Part shown: in pieces, positions 1-6,253 of the stretch
Layout of the letters: each line of letters begins with the position of its first letter
Position numbering within the stretch: position 1 is the first letter of the stretch
Assembly (NCBI GenBank): GCA_910588845.1
Contig: CAJURU010000063.1
Location: 1 to 6,269 of the forward strand
Length of the DNA: 6,269 nucleotides
Reading direction: 5' to 3'
Source of the DNA: an uncultured Lachnospiraceae bacterium
GTDB taxonomy: Bacteria; Bacillota; Clostridia; Lachnospirales; Lachnospiraceae
The notes under the pieces: model-generated
What the model saw: only the letters and a program-made list of their open reading frames with translations
What the model was told of the DNA's origin: nothing
Database searches by the model: none
Position numbers and translations under genes: made by a program

Positions 1-32
1 ATGTGTCAGCAGGCTGTATGTATATACTATCT

Positions 33-98
33 TTAAGTTAAGTAATCCCCTTGCCACTCGTATTTGCCGCCTAATTCCTCAAATAATGATTTTGCCAT
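33..98 (-). pseudogene. tnpV: Truncated tnpV-like gene (N-terminal remnant of a transposon protein)
   Basis: Reading leftwards from the ATG at 98-96, the translation begins MAKSLFEELGGKYEWQGDY, then L, T and a TAA stop at 35-33, 21 residues in all. This matches my recollection of the N-terminus of TnpV, a small protein of about 110-130 residues carried by Tn4451-type and related integrative elements of Clostridia, whose function is not well defined. Intact homologues continue after GDYL with a Pro/Leu-rich stretch, but here the frame ends and no continuation is visible in positions 1-32. A strong Shine-Dalgarno sequence (GGAGGA at 112-107) lies 8 nt before the ATG, so the start of the gene is genuine and its 3' part has been lost. 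No recombinase or other element gene is in the window. The family call rests on memory of the N-terminal sequence and has not been tested by a search. Confidence 0.68.
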
Positions 99-106
99 CT
101 TCTAGT

Positions 107-112
107 TCCTCC
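107..112 (-). promoter_or_regulatory. Ribosome binding site of the tnpV remnant
   Basis: The minus strand reads GGAGGA, followed by the 8-nt spacer ACTAGAAG and then ATG at 98. This near-perfect Shine-Dalgarno fixes the start of the short tnpV-like frame. It also shows that this segment is read leftwards, so the plus-strand open frame across it is antisense to the element. Confidence 0.65.
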
Positions 113-138
113 AAATAAGATATTCACTCCACATTATT

Positions 139-627
139 GTGTCTGTTGTCTTAAACGCAATTTTGAGTTTTCTCCTTATCTGGTTTCACTCATGTGTTAA
201 AAATGGCAAAAAAACATATACATGCTCTAATTGCAGACATACCTATACGAAAGCCATCCCCGCAACCGGACATAAACCATCAAAATGGAAAATTTCAAAG
301 AAGGCAACTATTTTTAAGTCGGGAAAGGAAATAACGACCTGTACGATATGTAGCAAAATTTTAAATCAACGAACTATCAAAAAACTCAAATCAAGCGTTA
401 AACTATCAAAGAATAAATTAACTCTCAAAAAGGGCAAAACATATAAGTTAAAAATCAAGAAGCAAACGAAAGGAGACAAAATATCAAGTTGGACGTCTTC
501 AAAGAAAAAAAATGTCACTGTAAATAAAAAAACCGGAAAAATAAAAGCATTAAAAAAAGGAAAAGCAAAAATAACGCTCAAAATGAAAAGTGGCTGCAAA
601 GCCAGTTGTACAGTGACCGTAAAATAA
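139..627 (+). pseudogene. 5'-truncated C-terminal remnant of a Lys-rich surface protein with a Big_2-like Ig domain
   Basis: The open frame could start at GTG 139, but no ribosome binding site precedes it. Its first 18 residues are antisense to the tnpV leader. Recognisable protein begins at about position 193 (residue 19, CVKNGKKTYTC). Residues 29-46 form a CxxC segment ending in IPATGHK, and a second CxxC lies at 68-71; such repeats are familiar in extracellular proteins of gut Clostridia. Residues about 84-162 look like a terminal Big_2-type Ig-like domain ending CTVTVK. In this family that is a normal C-terminus, with no sortase motif or membrane anchor. Lysine makes up 42 of 144 residues from residue 19, and the codons are A-rich, unlike the neighbouring genes. 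There is no signal peptide, so the product as it stands should not be exported. The best reading is the 3' end of a larger surface protein gene cut by the element to its left. An independently expressed small protein is less likely. Confidence 0.7.
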
Positions 628-738
628 ATAGCGTTGAGGCGGGGATGTGGGTTCATGCTGTCAATAGTTTAAAGTATCGCCCAAAATTAACGGGCTAAAG
701 CTTCATATGAACACATGTCCACCACCTCCCTCCCCTGA
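628..738. other. Short spacer between convergent genes
   Basis: This 111-bp gap separates the stop of the surface-protein remnant from the stop of the large minus-strand gene. It contains a perfect 10-bp palindrome, TTCATATGAA, at 702-711. It also has a 4-bp GCCC/GGGC inverted repeat at about 680-694 with a 9-nt loop and no T run. No ORF with a ribosome binding site and no convincing terminator is visible. Confidence 0.5.
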
Positions 739-3615
739 CTAGTCGTTCTTTCCTCTTCTCCTCACGACCATCGCTGCCATCAGCCCTGCCGATGATAACA
801 ACAGCACAAGATACGTCCACAGAAAATTATCGTCCCCTGTTTTGGCCCTGGCAGTACCCGTTGTCCTGATATTCTGTGCAGTACCATCTGTACTCTGCGC
901 GTTATCCCCTTCCGGGTTATTGGCGGATGGGTTATCTGCCGGCGGGTTGTCCTGGGGATTTTCTCGCGGCTTATCCGTGGGCGGATTGTCCTGGGGATTT
1001 TCCGATGGCTTATCCGTAGGAGGATTGTCCTGGGGGTTCCCTGGCCGCTTGTCTGTCGGCGGATTTTCATTACCGCTCTTTTTTTCTTTGACGGTAAGGG
1101 TGGTTTCCACATCACCCGCGGTATAGGAAAGCGTAATTTTGTGCTTTCCCAAAGAGAGTTCATTAAGATATGCCTTGGCAAATGTAAGAATCGTGGAACC
1201 TTCCTCTAATGCATAGTTTGTGGATTCCACACCTACACCGTCTATCGCCACACCTTTAAATTCCGACAGCGCCCCTGTACTTTTAATAACCGCCTTATCA
1301 TCCTTGCCGATGGTAAATACGCGATCTGTGGCAGCCGTAATAATCTCCGCCTTCTTGCTTATCTGTATCTGCACCTGATACTGCTCGTAATTAGCGGTAT
1401 CTCTATACACCGCCTCGGCTGTGAGGATACCTCCCGGAATCAGCTTCGTATCTGCTGTTTTCCACCGCCAGCCTTCCGGCAGCGGAACATCCCCCAACTT
1501 ATCCATTGTCTTGGCAGCTTTGATTTCGGTATTCTCCCCTATGGGGATATTTTGCGGTTTTTCACTTTTTAATACTGTAATATCAATCCATATCCCCTCT
1601 TTCTCATAGAATTCCGTTTGGCTCGCCGAAACATAGACGCGCGCCTCACCTGCATTAAGAATCGTAACTTTTCCGTCCGCGTCCAGGGAGACCACATCTT
1701 CTCCGCGGATTACCTGATACCGAAGCTGTCCATCTCCTTTTTGCGTGACATCAAGATAAAATGGTTCGTCTCCATACGTCTTCTCCCACGTTTCGGCGCC
1801 TTTTATTTGCGGGGAAAACCTCTTTACATGAAATTCCTCAGGATATACAGTAGTTCCCCCCTTATAATTGAGAGTATCGGAGACTTCCGCAATCATCTCA
1901 TATTTGCCGGGTTTGAGCGACTCAGGAGCTATATCTTTCCACTCCCGGTACGCCTGCCCGCTGTCCGCCTCCCGATATTTATAGACAATTTGCCCATCTC
2001 CTTCATAGAGCGGCAATGTCGGCACGGAAACAGCGCTTCCGTACTGGTAATCATCCATGCTGACTGCATAAGCATTAGAAAATTCAATCTGGAGGATCGT
2101 TACTGTCCCTTTAGGCTGTGATAATGTATAATTACCGCTGTCCGCACCCATAAGCTTAAAGCCGCTGAACGTAACAGGTTTGCCGACGCCCGCGTCTGCA
2201 TCTTCCATAAAAGCTTTTACCTCTGAGATATCCATAGCAACATCATCCGCAGAAAATTTTCCAACCAGGTCCCAATGCTTTTTATCCGTGACTGCCGTAT
2301 CGTCCAGCGGAACCTCCCTGCTGCCATTATAATAATAAGGCTGTAGGACGATATTGCCTGCTTCGACTTCCCGGGGGACAATCTCGCCGTCTGTAAAAAG
2401 AATTTCATCCGGCGCCACATAATTACCGGCGTCTTTGCCCGACAATGCGTATGATACGGTAATGGTTTTATTTTTGCCCACATTTTTATTATCGTATTTT
2501 GCAGATGCAGAAACGTTTACTTCATCCCCGCTTACCGCATGTTTGAAAGTAACCTTCGGGTTCTCTATCTTGGTCCCGCTGTCATATACCTTACTCTTTT
2601 CCACCTGAATATCCGCCTCTAATTTCCGCGGTGTAATTGTAAATTCCTGCCTCCATGTAACATTGCTATAATGTGCCGTATCTTTAGGGTTGATCCGCAG
2701 CCCGCAGCTGTAATTCCCGGCGTCCTTCGGCGCTCCTTCCAATCTAGTATCATTCTTATCAAAATAATAGAGGTATTCTACGCTGCTGATATTCTCATAT
2801 TCGCCCTCCAGCAGCGGAGTTTTTGCCGTGCCGTCATAGGCAAAGCTCTTTGCCATCTGCTCCTGAAAATACGCGCTGTCCAGCCTCCTCTTTATAATCT
2901 GGTACTGAAACTCCTTCTCTCCCTCCACATTAGGTCCCCTGCCCACGGCTTTCACATATGCCATGCCGGGCTCTACACAATTTTTCCCCTCGATAAACAT
3001 CAACTCATAATTTTCCTCCGGTAAAGTGAAGCTGCTATTTGCCACATATGGTTCCTCCGGCATTATCGGTTCGCCCGTCCACTGCGGCTGCCCCGGTTTC
3101 CCCCCGTACAGGCCCAGAATGCTATTTGACAGATTCATCTTTGAAACTTTAAAAGAAAATGAATCTGCATTCTCCACAAGCTCCGCAACTCCTACCAGGC
3201 TTTCATCCAACACAATTTTCACCGTATAATTGCCCGCTTTTTGGGGACTGCCGGAAAGAACGGTTCCATCTTCCTGTACCCATTGAATCGCATAAGCGTC
3301 TCCTACCAGTTCATTGACAAGGCTCCCTTCATACTGCACATAAAAGTCTATCTTTGAACGCATATACGTATCCGACAAATCCAAAACAGGCGTCCACTGC
3401 GCCCCGCCCACACGGCTGTGTACCATAATCTTCTTCGTCTCCTGATTCACAGAAGCTTGATTTACATACTTTGCATCGGACGCAGAGACCGTGTCCGCAT
3501 GATCAGCCTCCTGTGAGGCATCCGCCGCAACAGGAATATAGTAACAGCCGTTTAGAAGCACAGCCGCCATAGCCGCCGCAAGCAGTTTTCTCCAGTTAAA
3601 ACTTAGTTTTCCCAA
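739..3615 (-). CDS. Large secreted, cell-wall-anchored protein with multiple Ig-like (MBG/YDG-like, Big-like and X2-like) modules
   Basis: The protein has 958 residues and starts at TTG 3615, supported by AAGGAG 9 nt upstream; an in-frame TAA just upstream rules out a longer start. Residues 1-32 form a signal peptide (basic start, hydrophobic core 11-22, probable cleavage near PVAADA). About nine Ig-like modules follow, roughly 50-158, 160-243, 244-330, 331-415 (YDG type, with KVYDSGTK and GKDAGNY), 416-510, 511-598, 600-684 (Big-like, with KTYGDEPF and VVSLDADGKV), 690-755 and 756-845 (X2-like, with FKGVAIDGV and LSLGKHKITLSYT). The motif [K/D]xGNY or DTxNY recurs at 126, 298, 395, 492, 580 and 739. 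A Pro-rich stalk of 13-residue repeats spans about 851-905. The C-terminus has AKTGDD (924-929), a hydrophobic segment (932-951) and RRRGKND, a degenerate sortase signal. No catalytic domain is recognisable, so adhesion or a structural wall role is an inference. It is divergent from the two-component operon, which may regulate it. Confidence 0.87.
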   Translation of the reverse strand: MGKLSFNWRKLLAAAMAAVLLNGCYYIPVAADASQEADHADTVSASDAKYVNQASVNQETKKIMVHSRVGGAQWTPVLDLSDTYMRSKIDFYVQYEGSLVNELVGDAYAIQWVQEDGTVLSGSPQKAGNYTVKIVLDESLVGVAELVENADSFSFKVSKMNLSNSILGLYGGKPGQPQWTGEPIMPEEPYVANSSFTLPEENYELMFIEGKNCVEPGMAYVKAVGRGPNVEGEKEFQYQIIKRRLDSAYFQEQMAKSFAYDGTAKTPLLEGEYENISSVEYLYYFDKNDTRLEGAPKDAGNYSCGLRINPKDTAHYSNVTWRQEFTITPRKLEADIQVEKSKVYDSGTKIENPKVTFKHAVSGDEVNVSASAKYDNKNVGKNKTITVSYALSGKDAGNYVAPDEILFTDGEIVPREVEAGNIVLQPYYYNGSREVPLDDTAVTDKKHWDLVGKFSADDVAMDISEVKAFMEDADAGVGKPVTFSGFKLMGADSGNYTLSQPKGTVTILQIEFSNAYAVSMDDYQYGSAVSVPTLPLYEGDGQIVYKYREADSGQAYREWKDIAPESLKPGKYEMIAEVSDTLNYKGGTTVYPEEFHVKRFSPQIKGAETWEKTYGDEPFYLDVTQKGDGQLRYQVIRGEDVVSLDADGKVTILNAGEARVYVSASQTEFYEKEGIWIDITVLKSEKPQNIPIGENTEIKAAKTMDKLGDVPLPEGWRWKTADTKLIPGGILTAEAVYRDTANYEQYQVQIQISKKAEIITAATDRVFTIGKDDKAVIKSTGALSEFKGVAIDGVGVESTNYALEEGSTILTFAKAYLNELSLGKHKITLSYTAGDVETTLTVKEKKSGNENPPTDKRPGNPQDNPPTDKPSENPQDNPPTDKPRENPQDNPPADNPSANNPEGDNAQSTDGTAQNIRTTGTARAKTGDDNFLWTYLVLLLSSAGLMAAMVVRRRGKND
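943..1069 (-). repeat. 39-bp tandem repeat encoding a Pro-rich wall-spanning stalk
   Basis: Units start at about 943, 982, 1021 and 1060 on the plus strand with exact 39-bp spacing, each beginning near CGGATTGTCCTGGGG. They encode the 13-residue unit NPPTDKPxENPQD, about three full copies plus a diverged one next to the sortase-like signal. Pro-rich repeats in this position commonly span peptidoglycan in anchored proteins. Because the unit is a multiple of three, copy-number slippage would keep the frame and only change stalk length. Confidence 0.85.
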
Positions 3616-3624
3616 ATTTTTACG

Positions 3625-3630
3625 CTCCTT
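3625..3630 (-). promoter_or_regulatory. Ribosome binding site selecting the TTG start of the large surface protein
   Basis: The minus strand reads AAGGAG, the 9-nt spacer CGTAAAAAT, then TTG at 3615-3613. The in-frame codon immediately upstream of this site is TAA. No ATG or GTG precedes the signal peptide, so the TTG start is well supported. Confidence 0.75.
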
Positions 3631-3680
3631 TTATTTACTACCCGTTGTCTCCTCCAAAGACGAACAATATATCAAGCTAT

Positions 3681-3708
3681 ATTCTATCAATCTGAAATAT
3701 TTCTTCAA
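3681..3708 (-). promoter_or_regulatory. Candidate sigma-A promoter for the large surface protein
   Basis: On the minus strand TTGAAG (3708-3703) is separated by 16 bp from TAGAAT (3686-3681). These match the -35 consensus at four of six bases and the -10 consensus at five of six. Transcription would start near 3674, giving a leader of about 60 nt that includes the ribosome binding site. The call is based on motif inspection in an A/T-rich region, where chance matches occur. Confidence 0.45.
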
Positions 3709-3754
3709 TGTGTATGGGATAAAATGCATTTTTCGGGGATAAACAGCAGAAAAA

Positions 3755-3784
3755 TAAGTTGATTCACCGCCTGTTTTTGTTTAT
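3755..3784 (+). promoter_or_regulatory. Possible LytTR-regulator direct repeat
   Basis: TAAGTTGAT at 3755-3763 fits the general LytTR half-site pattern [TA][AC][CA]GTTN[AG][TG] at every position. TTTGTTTAT at 3776-3784 shares the GTTNAT core and starts exactly 21 bp later, the two-helical-turn spacing typical of LytTR direct repeats. The pair overlaps the -35 and -10 elements of the regulator's candidate promoter. The second half-site misses two positions, so a chance match is quite possible. Confidence 0.3.
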
Positions 3785-3787
3785 GAT
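3759..3787 (+). promoter_or_regulatory. Candidate sigma-A promoter of the two-component operon
   Basis: TTGATT (3759-3764) and TATGAT (3782-3787) are separated by exactly 17 bp, a close match to the sigma-A consensus. The expected transcription start, near 3794, falls on the GGAGG ribosome binding site (3794-3798). This would leave a leader of only about 14 nt, so the true start may lie slightly upstream or another promoter may be used. Confidence 0.5.
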
Positions 3788-3807
3788 AGATACGGAGGTT
3801 AATTGGA

Positions 3808-4536
3808 ATGAGAATAGCTATTGTAGATGATGAAAAAGCTGTGCATATTTCTCTGGAAAAAGCGCTGAAAATCTGGGCTGATAAGAACCGTCTGGATATT
3901 GCCTGCGATTATTTTCCCAATGGGGGGGAATTCCTGTCTGCACTCAGGGGCAAACAGTATGATATCGTATTTATGGATATCTATATGGACGGATCAGACG
4001 GCATCCAGACAGCCGTTAGGATGCGGCAGATTTCCCCGGGCTGCTGCCTTATTTTCCTCACTTCCAGCGAGGAGCATATGATGCAGGCCTTTCCCTGCCA
4101 CGCATTCGACTATCTCTTAAAACCGCTGGATGAAGCGCGGCTTACACAGACGCTCTCAGATCTTCTACGCATTATGCCGGATAAACAACCTTATTTTGAT
4201 CTCCCCCTGGGAAAGCAAACGATTCATGTGCTCTATTCCCATCTGCAATATATTTCTGCCGACTCCAATTACTGTATTGTGCAGGCGCAGGAGCAATACC
4301 GCTGCCGGATGCCTTTTCATAAATTAAAGACGCTGCTCGCAGACGACGAACGCTTCTGTGCGATAAACCGGGGGATTCTTGTCAACCTGGATTATGTGGA
4401 TGATATGGAAGATTATACCTGCCGCATGAAAAACGGCATTTCCTTCCCTATAAACACCAAAAAGAAAACAGAACTCAAACAAGCGTTGATCACTTACCGT
4501 TTTAATATACGCAGAAAACGGCTGTCACGGAGGTAG
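3808..4536 (+). CDS. LytTR-family response regulator (AgrA/VirR-like)
   Basis: This 242-residue cytoplasmic regulator is a typical length for the family. The N-terminal receiver domain (about 1-120) has the acidic pair D7/D8, the predicted phosphoacceptor D57 in YDIVFMD, T85 in LIFLT and K105 in LLKP, so all the usual receiver residues are present. The C-terminal LytTR DNA-binding domain (about 130-232) shows the usual landmarks: LQYISADSNYCIV, FHKLKTLL, FCAINRGILVNLDYV and a final FPINTKKKTELKQAL segment. Such proteins bind paired 9-bp direct repeats and activate promoters when phosphorylated. GGAGG lies 9 nt before the ATG. The partner kinase begins 3 nt after the stop, and its ribosome binding site overlaps the end of this gene, so the two are almost certainly cotranscribed and translationally linked. 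The target genes are unknown; the divergent surface protein is the obvious candidate. Confidence 0.93.
   Translation: MRIAIVDDEKAVHISLEKALKIWADKNRLDIACDYFPNGGEFLSALRGKQYDIVFMDIYMDGSDGIQTAVRMRQISPGCCLIFLTSSEEHMMQAFPCHAFDYLLKPLDEARLTQTLSDLLRIMPDKQPYFDLPLGKQTIHVLYSHLQYISADSNYCIVQAQEQYRCRMPFHKLKTLLADDERFCAINRGILVNLDYVDDMEDYTCRMKNGISFPINTKKKTELKQALITYRFNIRRKRLSRR
4529..4533 (+). promoter_or_regulatory. Ribosome binding site of the histidine kinase, inside the regulator gene
   Basis: GGAGG lies within the last codons of the regulator gene, directly before its TAG, and 6 nt before the kinase ATG at 4540. The arrangement suggests coupled translation and supports the chosen kinase start. Confidence 0.8.
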
Positions 4537-4539
4537 CAC

Positions 4540-5862
4540 ATGGACAATCTCATTTATTTCTACACCGCAATCGGGTATGCTTTGCTGATTCCAGGAGCTA
4601 TCATGTGCCTTCTGCCCGTCAAGGATCATTTGCGTATCCCCCTCAAAAAGCTCTGTCTACTGTTATTCCCCACACTGGTTCTCTACAGCGTCTTAATGCC
4701 ATTGATTGGAAAACAAACCTCTATCAGCAACCAAACACTGTTTTCACTGACGATTTTTTTGTGTTTCCCGATATACTGTATGGCCGTAGAAATTAATAAC
4801 ATTAAATTATTTTATCTGTTTCTGTCCAATGTAGCGTTGCTCTCTTTTGGTGGTCTTGCCTTTTATATGGTAGATGCATACATTGTAAATAATGGTATCA
4901 TCTCTCCTATCTATGATACTGCCGTAATTGCCCAGTGGTGCGCGACGCTTCTCCTCCTATGCTTCATTTTCCTTCCTTTCTTTAACAGGAAATTGACCTG
5001 GACCCTGGATCATTTTCACTCAAAATCCGTATGGAAAATGGTATGGACCGTACCCGCATTGATTATGTTCTGCAACTTTGCGATGATTCCAGCGGATTAC
5101 AAAAACGCCACCGTAGGACGTATCTTTTCACTGTACATTTTGATTGACGCCACGCTCCTTTTGCTTTTCCTGCTGTTCCAGCAGATGTTTTACCTGATTG
5201 CCAAAACTTTAATAGAAAATAATGAACATGAAAAAAAGACACAGCTGCTGCAAATTCAGGCCAATCAATACCAGAATCTGCTGCGTTATGTGCATGAGAC
5301 AGGCAAACTACGCCATGATTTCCGCCATACGGCCCATACGCTTTTAACGCTCGCCCAGGAAGAGCACACAGAAAAAATCCTGGATTATCTGAAAGAATAT
5401 AGCCAGGAACTGGATGCTTACCATCCCAGCCTATTTTGCAAACACACCACTACAAACGCTATCCTCGCCTATTATGCAAACATTGCCGGCTCTCAGCAGA
5501 TTCAGACCAACTATCATGTGGATTTACCGGAAAAACTTCTTCTTTCAGATGTGGATTTATGTTCGATATTGGGAAATCTTCTGGAAAACGCTATCGGAGG
5601 CTGTATGGACGTTGCGCCTGCACAGCGTTTCATTAATCTCTCTGTGGATATAACAGAAAATAAAGAGCTCTATATCATTTGTGTCAACAGCTTTGGCGGC
5701 AATATCCGTAAATCGGGAGCCAAATACTTGTCCACCAAAAAGGGCGGCGCCGGAATTGGACTTTTGTCCATTACCGCCACCGCCGAAAAATATGCCGGAA
5801 TAACCCATTTTTATCACTCTGATACAGAATTTAATTCAGAGGTTATGCTCAACATTCAATGA
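4540..5862 (+). CDS. Membrane sensor histidine kinase, GHKL type (AgrC-like)
   Basis: This 440-residue protein starts at ATG 4540. The N-terminal half contains about seven hydrophobic segments (roughly 5-26, 36-56, 66-84, 90-112, 127-148, 168-186 and 195-221), an AgrC-like polytopic sensor with little extracellular sequence. A short charged, probably helical linker (225-252) leads to the dimerisation segment with H259 in LRHDFRHT, the predicted autophosphorylated histidine. The ATPase domain (about 300-440, HATPase_c_5 type) has N346 and N350 in GNLLENAIGG, the family-typical VNSFGG at 382-387 and a glycine lid, KGGAGIGLL, at 401-409. It should phosphorylate the regulator encoded just upstream. 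In Agr-like systems such kinases sense small, often cyclic peptides, but no agrB or agrD homologue is visible here. The ligand is therefore unknown, and another membrane or cell-envelope signal is equally possible. Confidence 0.92.
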   Translation: MDNLIYFYTAIGYALLIPGAIMCLLPVKDHLRIPLKKLCLLLFPTLVLYSVLMPLIGKQTSISNQTLFSLTIFLCFPIYCMAVEINNIKLFYLFLSNVALLSFGGLAFYMVDAYIVNNGIISPIYDTAVIAQWCATLLLLCFIFLPFFNRKLTWTLDHFHSKSVWKMVWTVPALIMFCNFAMIPADYKNATVGRIFSLYILIDATLLLLFLLFQQMFYLIAKTLIENNEHEKKTQLLQIQANQYQNLLRYVHETGKLRHDFRHTAHTLLTLAQEEHTEKILDYLKEYSQELDAYHPSLFCKHTTTNAILAYYANIAGSQQIQTNYHVDLPEKLLLSDVDLCSILGNLLENAIGGCMDVAPAQRFINLSVDITENKELYIICVNSFGGNIRKSGAKYLSTKKGGAGIGLLSITATAEKYAGITHFYHSDTEFNSEVMLNIQ

Positions 5863-5890
5863 AAAGACTCGTGCAACGACTCTATTTTCT
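5863..5890. terminator. Possible bidirectional terminator between convergent genes
   Basis: GACTCGT (5866-5872) and ACGACTC (5876-5882) form a hairpin with a 3-nt loop and one C-C mismatch. It is flanked by an A-rich run before it (5862-5865) and a T-rich run after it (TATTTTCTT). It lies just after the kinase stop and overlaps the stop codon of the minus-strand gene, so it could end transcription from both sides. The stem is short, imperfect and not G/C-rich, so it may be weak. Confidence 0.4.
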
Positions 5891-6253
5891 TCTCCTCTTT
5901 TTCTTCCTTAACACGATGCCTGCCGTACCAATTGCAATCACTGTCGCAGCCGTACCGGAAAGCCCGAACAGCAAGGGGCGATTGGCAAGGAACATGATAT
6001 ACCATTCCGTAGAAACTGTAATATTTTTATAAATCTTATCATACACATTTCCTGCCGCATCCCGGCACAAGATCGCAATTTCCTGTCCTATTCCCTGGGG
6101 AATCGTAAACTGAATCACACCGTCATTCTTCTCCTGTGCATCTGCAAGCTGCTTCCTGTCAAGGGACACCGCCTGCTTCTTTGAAGCGCTGCCACGGCTG
6201 GCAATCGTTATTTCGTAAGCGCCAAATATTCCTGCGGATTTCCTGATCCTCAA
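5882..6253 (-). CDS. C-terminal Ig-like domain and membrane anchor of a surface protein, probably a 5'-truncated remnant
   Basis: This 123-residue frame could start at TTG 6253, preceded by a weak AGGTG and a 4-nt spacer. Residues about 10-82 look like the last Ig-like domain of a large repetitive surface protein, with GAYEITIASRG near the start and CRDAAGNVYDK at 63-73. Next comes a junction of the type ITVSTEWYIMFLANRPLLFG, a membrane segment (about 93-115) and a basic RKKKRRRK tail. In related Clostridial proteins this arrangement closes long, exported, multi-domain polypeptides. Here no signal peptide is present, and all three minus-strand frames are stopped between 6250 and 6263, so the frame does not simply continue beyond the window in an open form. 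It is most likely a decayed 3' end. An upstream frameshift, or a small protein expressed on its own, is possible. Its stop lies 20 bp from the kinase stop, in convergent orientation. Confidence 0.55.
   Translation of the reverse strand: MRIRKSAGIFGAYEITIASRGSASKKQAVSLDRKQLADAQEKNDGVIQFTIPQGIGQEIAILCRDAAGNVYDKIYKNITVSTEWYIMFLANRPLLFGLSGTAATVIAIGTAGIVLRKKKRRRK

Larger units (their letters stand above)
3616..3807. other. Divergent intergenic regulatory region
   Basis: This 192-bp A/T-rich gap lies between the large surface protein and the response regulator, which are transcribed away from each other. It holds candidate promoters for both directions and a possible LytTR-type direct repeat close to the regulator. 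No small peptide gene with a ribosome binding site was found on either strand, so there is no hidden AgrD-like precursor here that I can support. Confidence 0.6.

Noticed and set aside
99..192. Minus-strand open stretch ending TIMWSEYLIWRN just before tnpV, considered as the end of an upstream element gene
   Set aside because: It is short and enters the stretch from the surface-protein side without a start; I recognise no family in it.
366..656. Minus-strand Phe-rich hydrophobic frame antisense to the Lys-rich remnant
   Set aside because: Antisense of AAA/AAG-rich coding sequence always gives Phe/Leu-rich frames, and the plus-strand reading has clear Ig-like domain features.
676..698. GCCC/GGGC inverted repeat considered as a terminator for the convergent genes
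   Set aside because: The stem is only 4 bp with a 9-nt loop, and no T run follows on either strand.
645..721. Imperfect inverted repeat (ATGTGGGTTCATG and CATATGAACACAT) considered as an insertion-sequence end
   Set aside because: The match needs gaps, no transposase lies between the arms, and no target duplication is visible.
842..1126. Plus-strand open frame with Gly/Leu/Ser/Trp repeats across the stalk region
   Set aside because: It is the antisense shadow of the 39-bp repeats in the large minus-strand gene and has no ribosome binding site or family resemblance.
780..1181. Minus-strand Arg/Pro-rich frame overlapping the end of the surface gene
   Set aside because: It is an alternative frame of the same repeat tract, with no start signal and a composition typical of a frame-shifted repeat.
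1618..2121. 167-codon plus-strand frame inside the large surface gene
   Set aside because: It has no ribosome binding site and no recognisable domain, and it lies fully antisense to well-supported Ig-like modules.
3729..3770. Short plus-strand peptide frame (MHFSGINSRKIS) in the divergent region, considered as a signalling peptide
   Set aside because: It is only 12 residues, has no ribosome binding site, and lacks any Cys/Ser-centred AgrD-like core or leader.
5557..5817. Minus-strand 86-codon frame antisense to the kinase ATPase domain
   Set aside because: The plus-strand frame has all the expected GHKL motifs, and the antisense frame has no start signal or resemblance.
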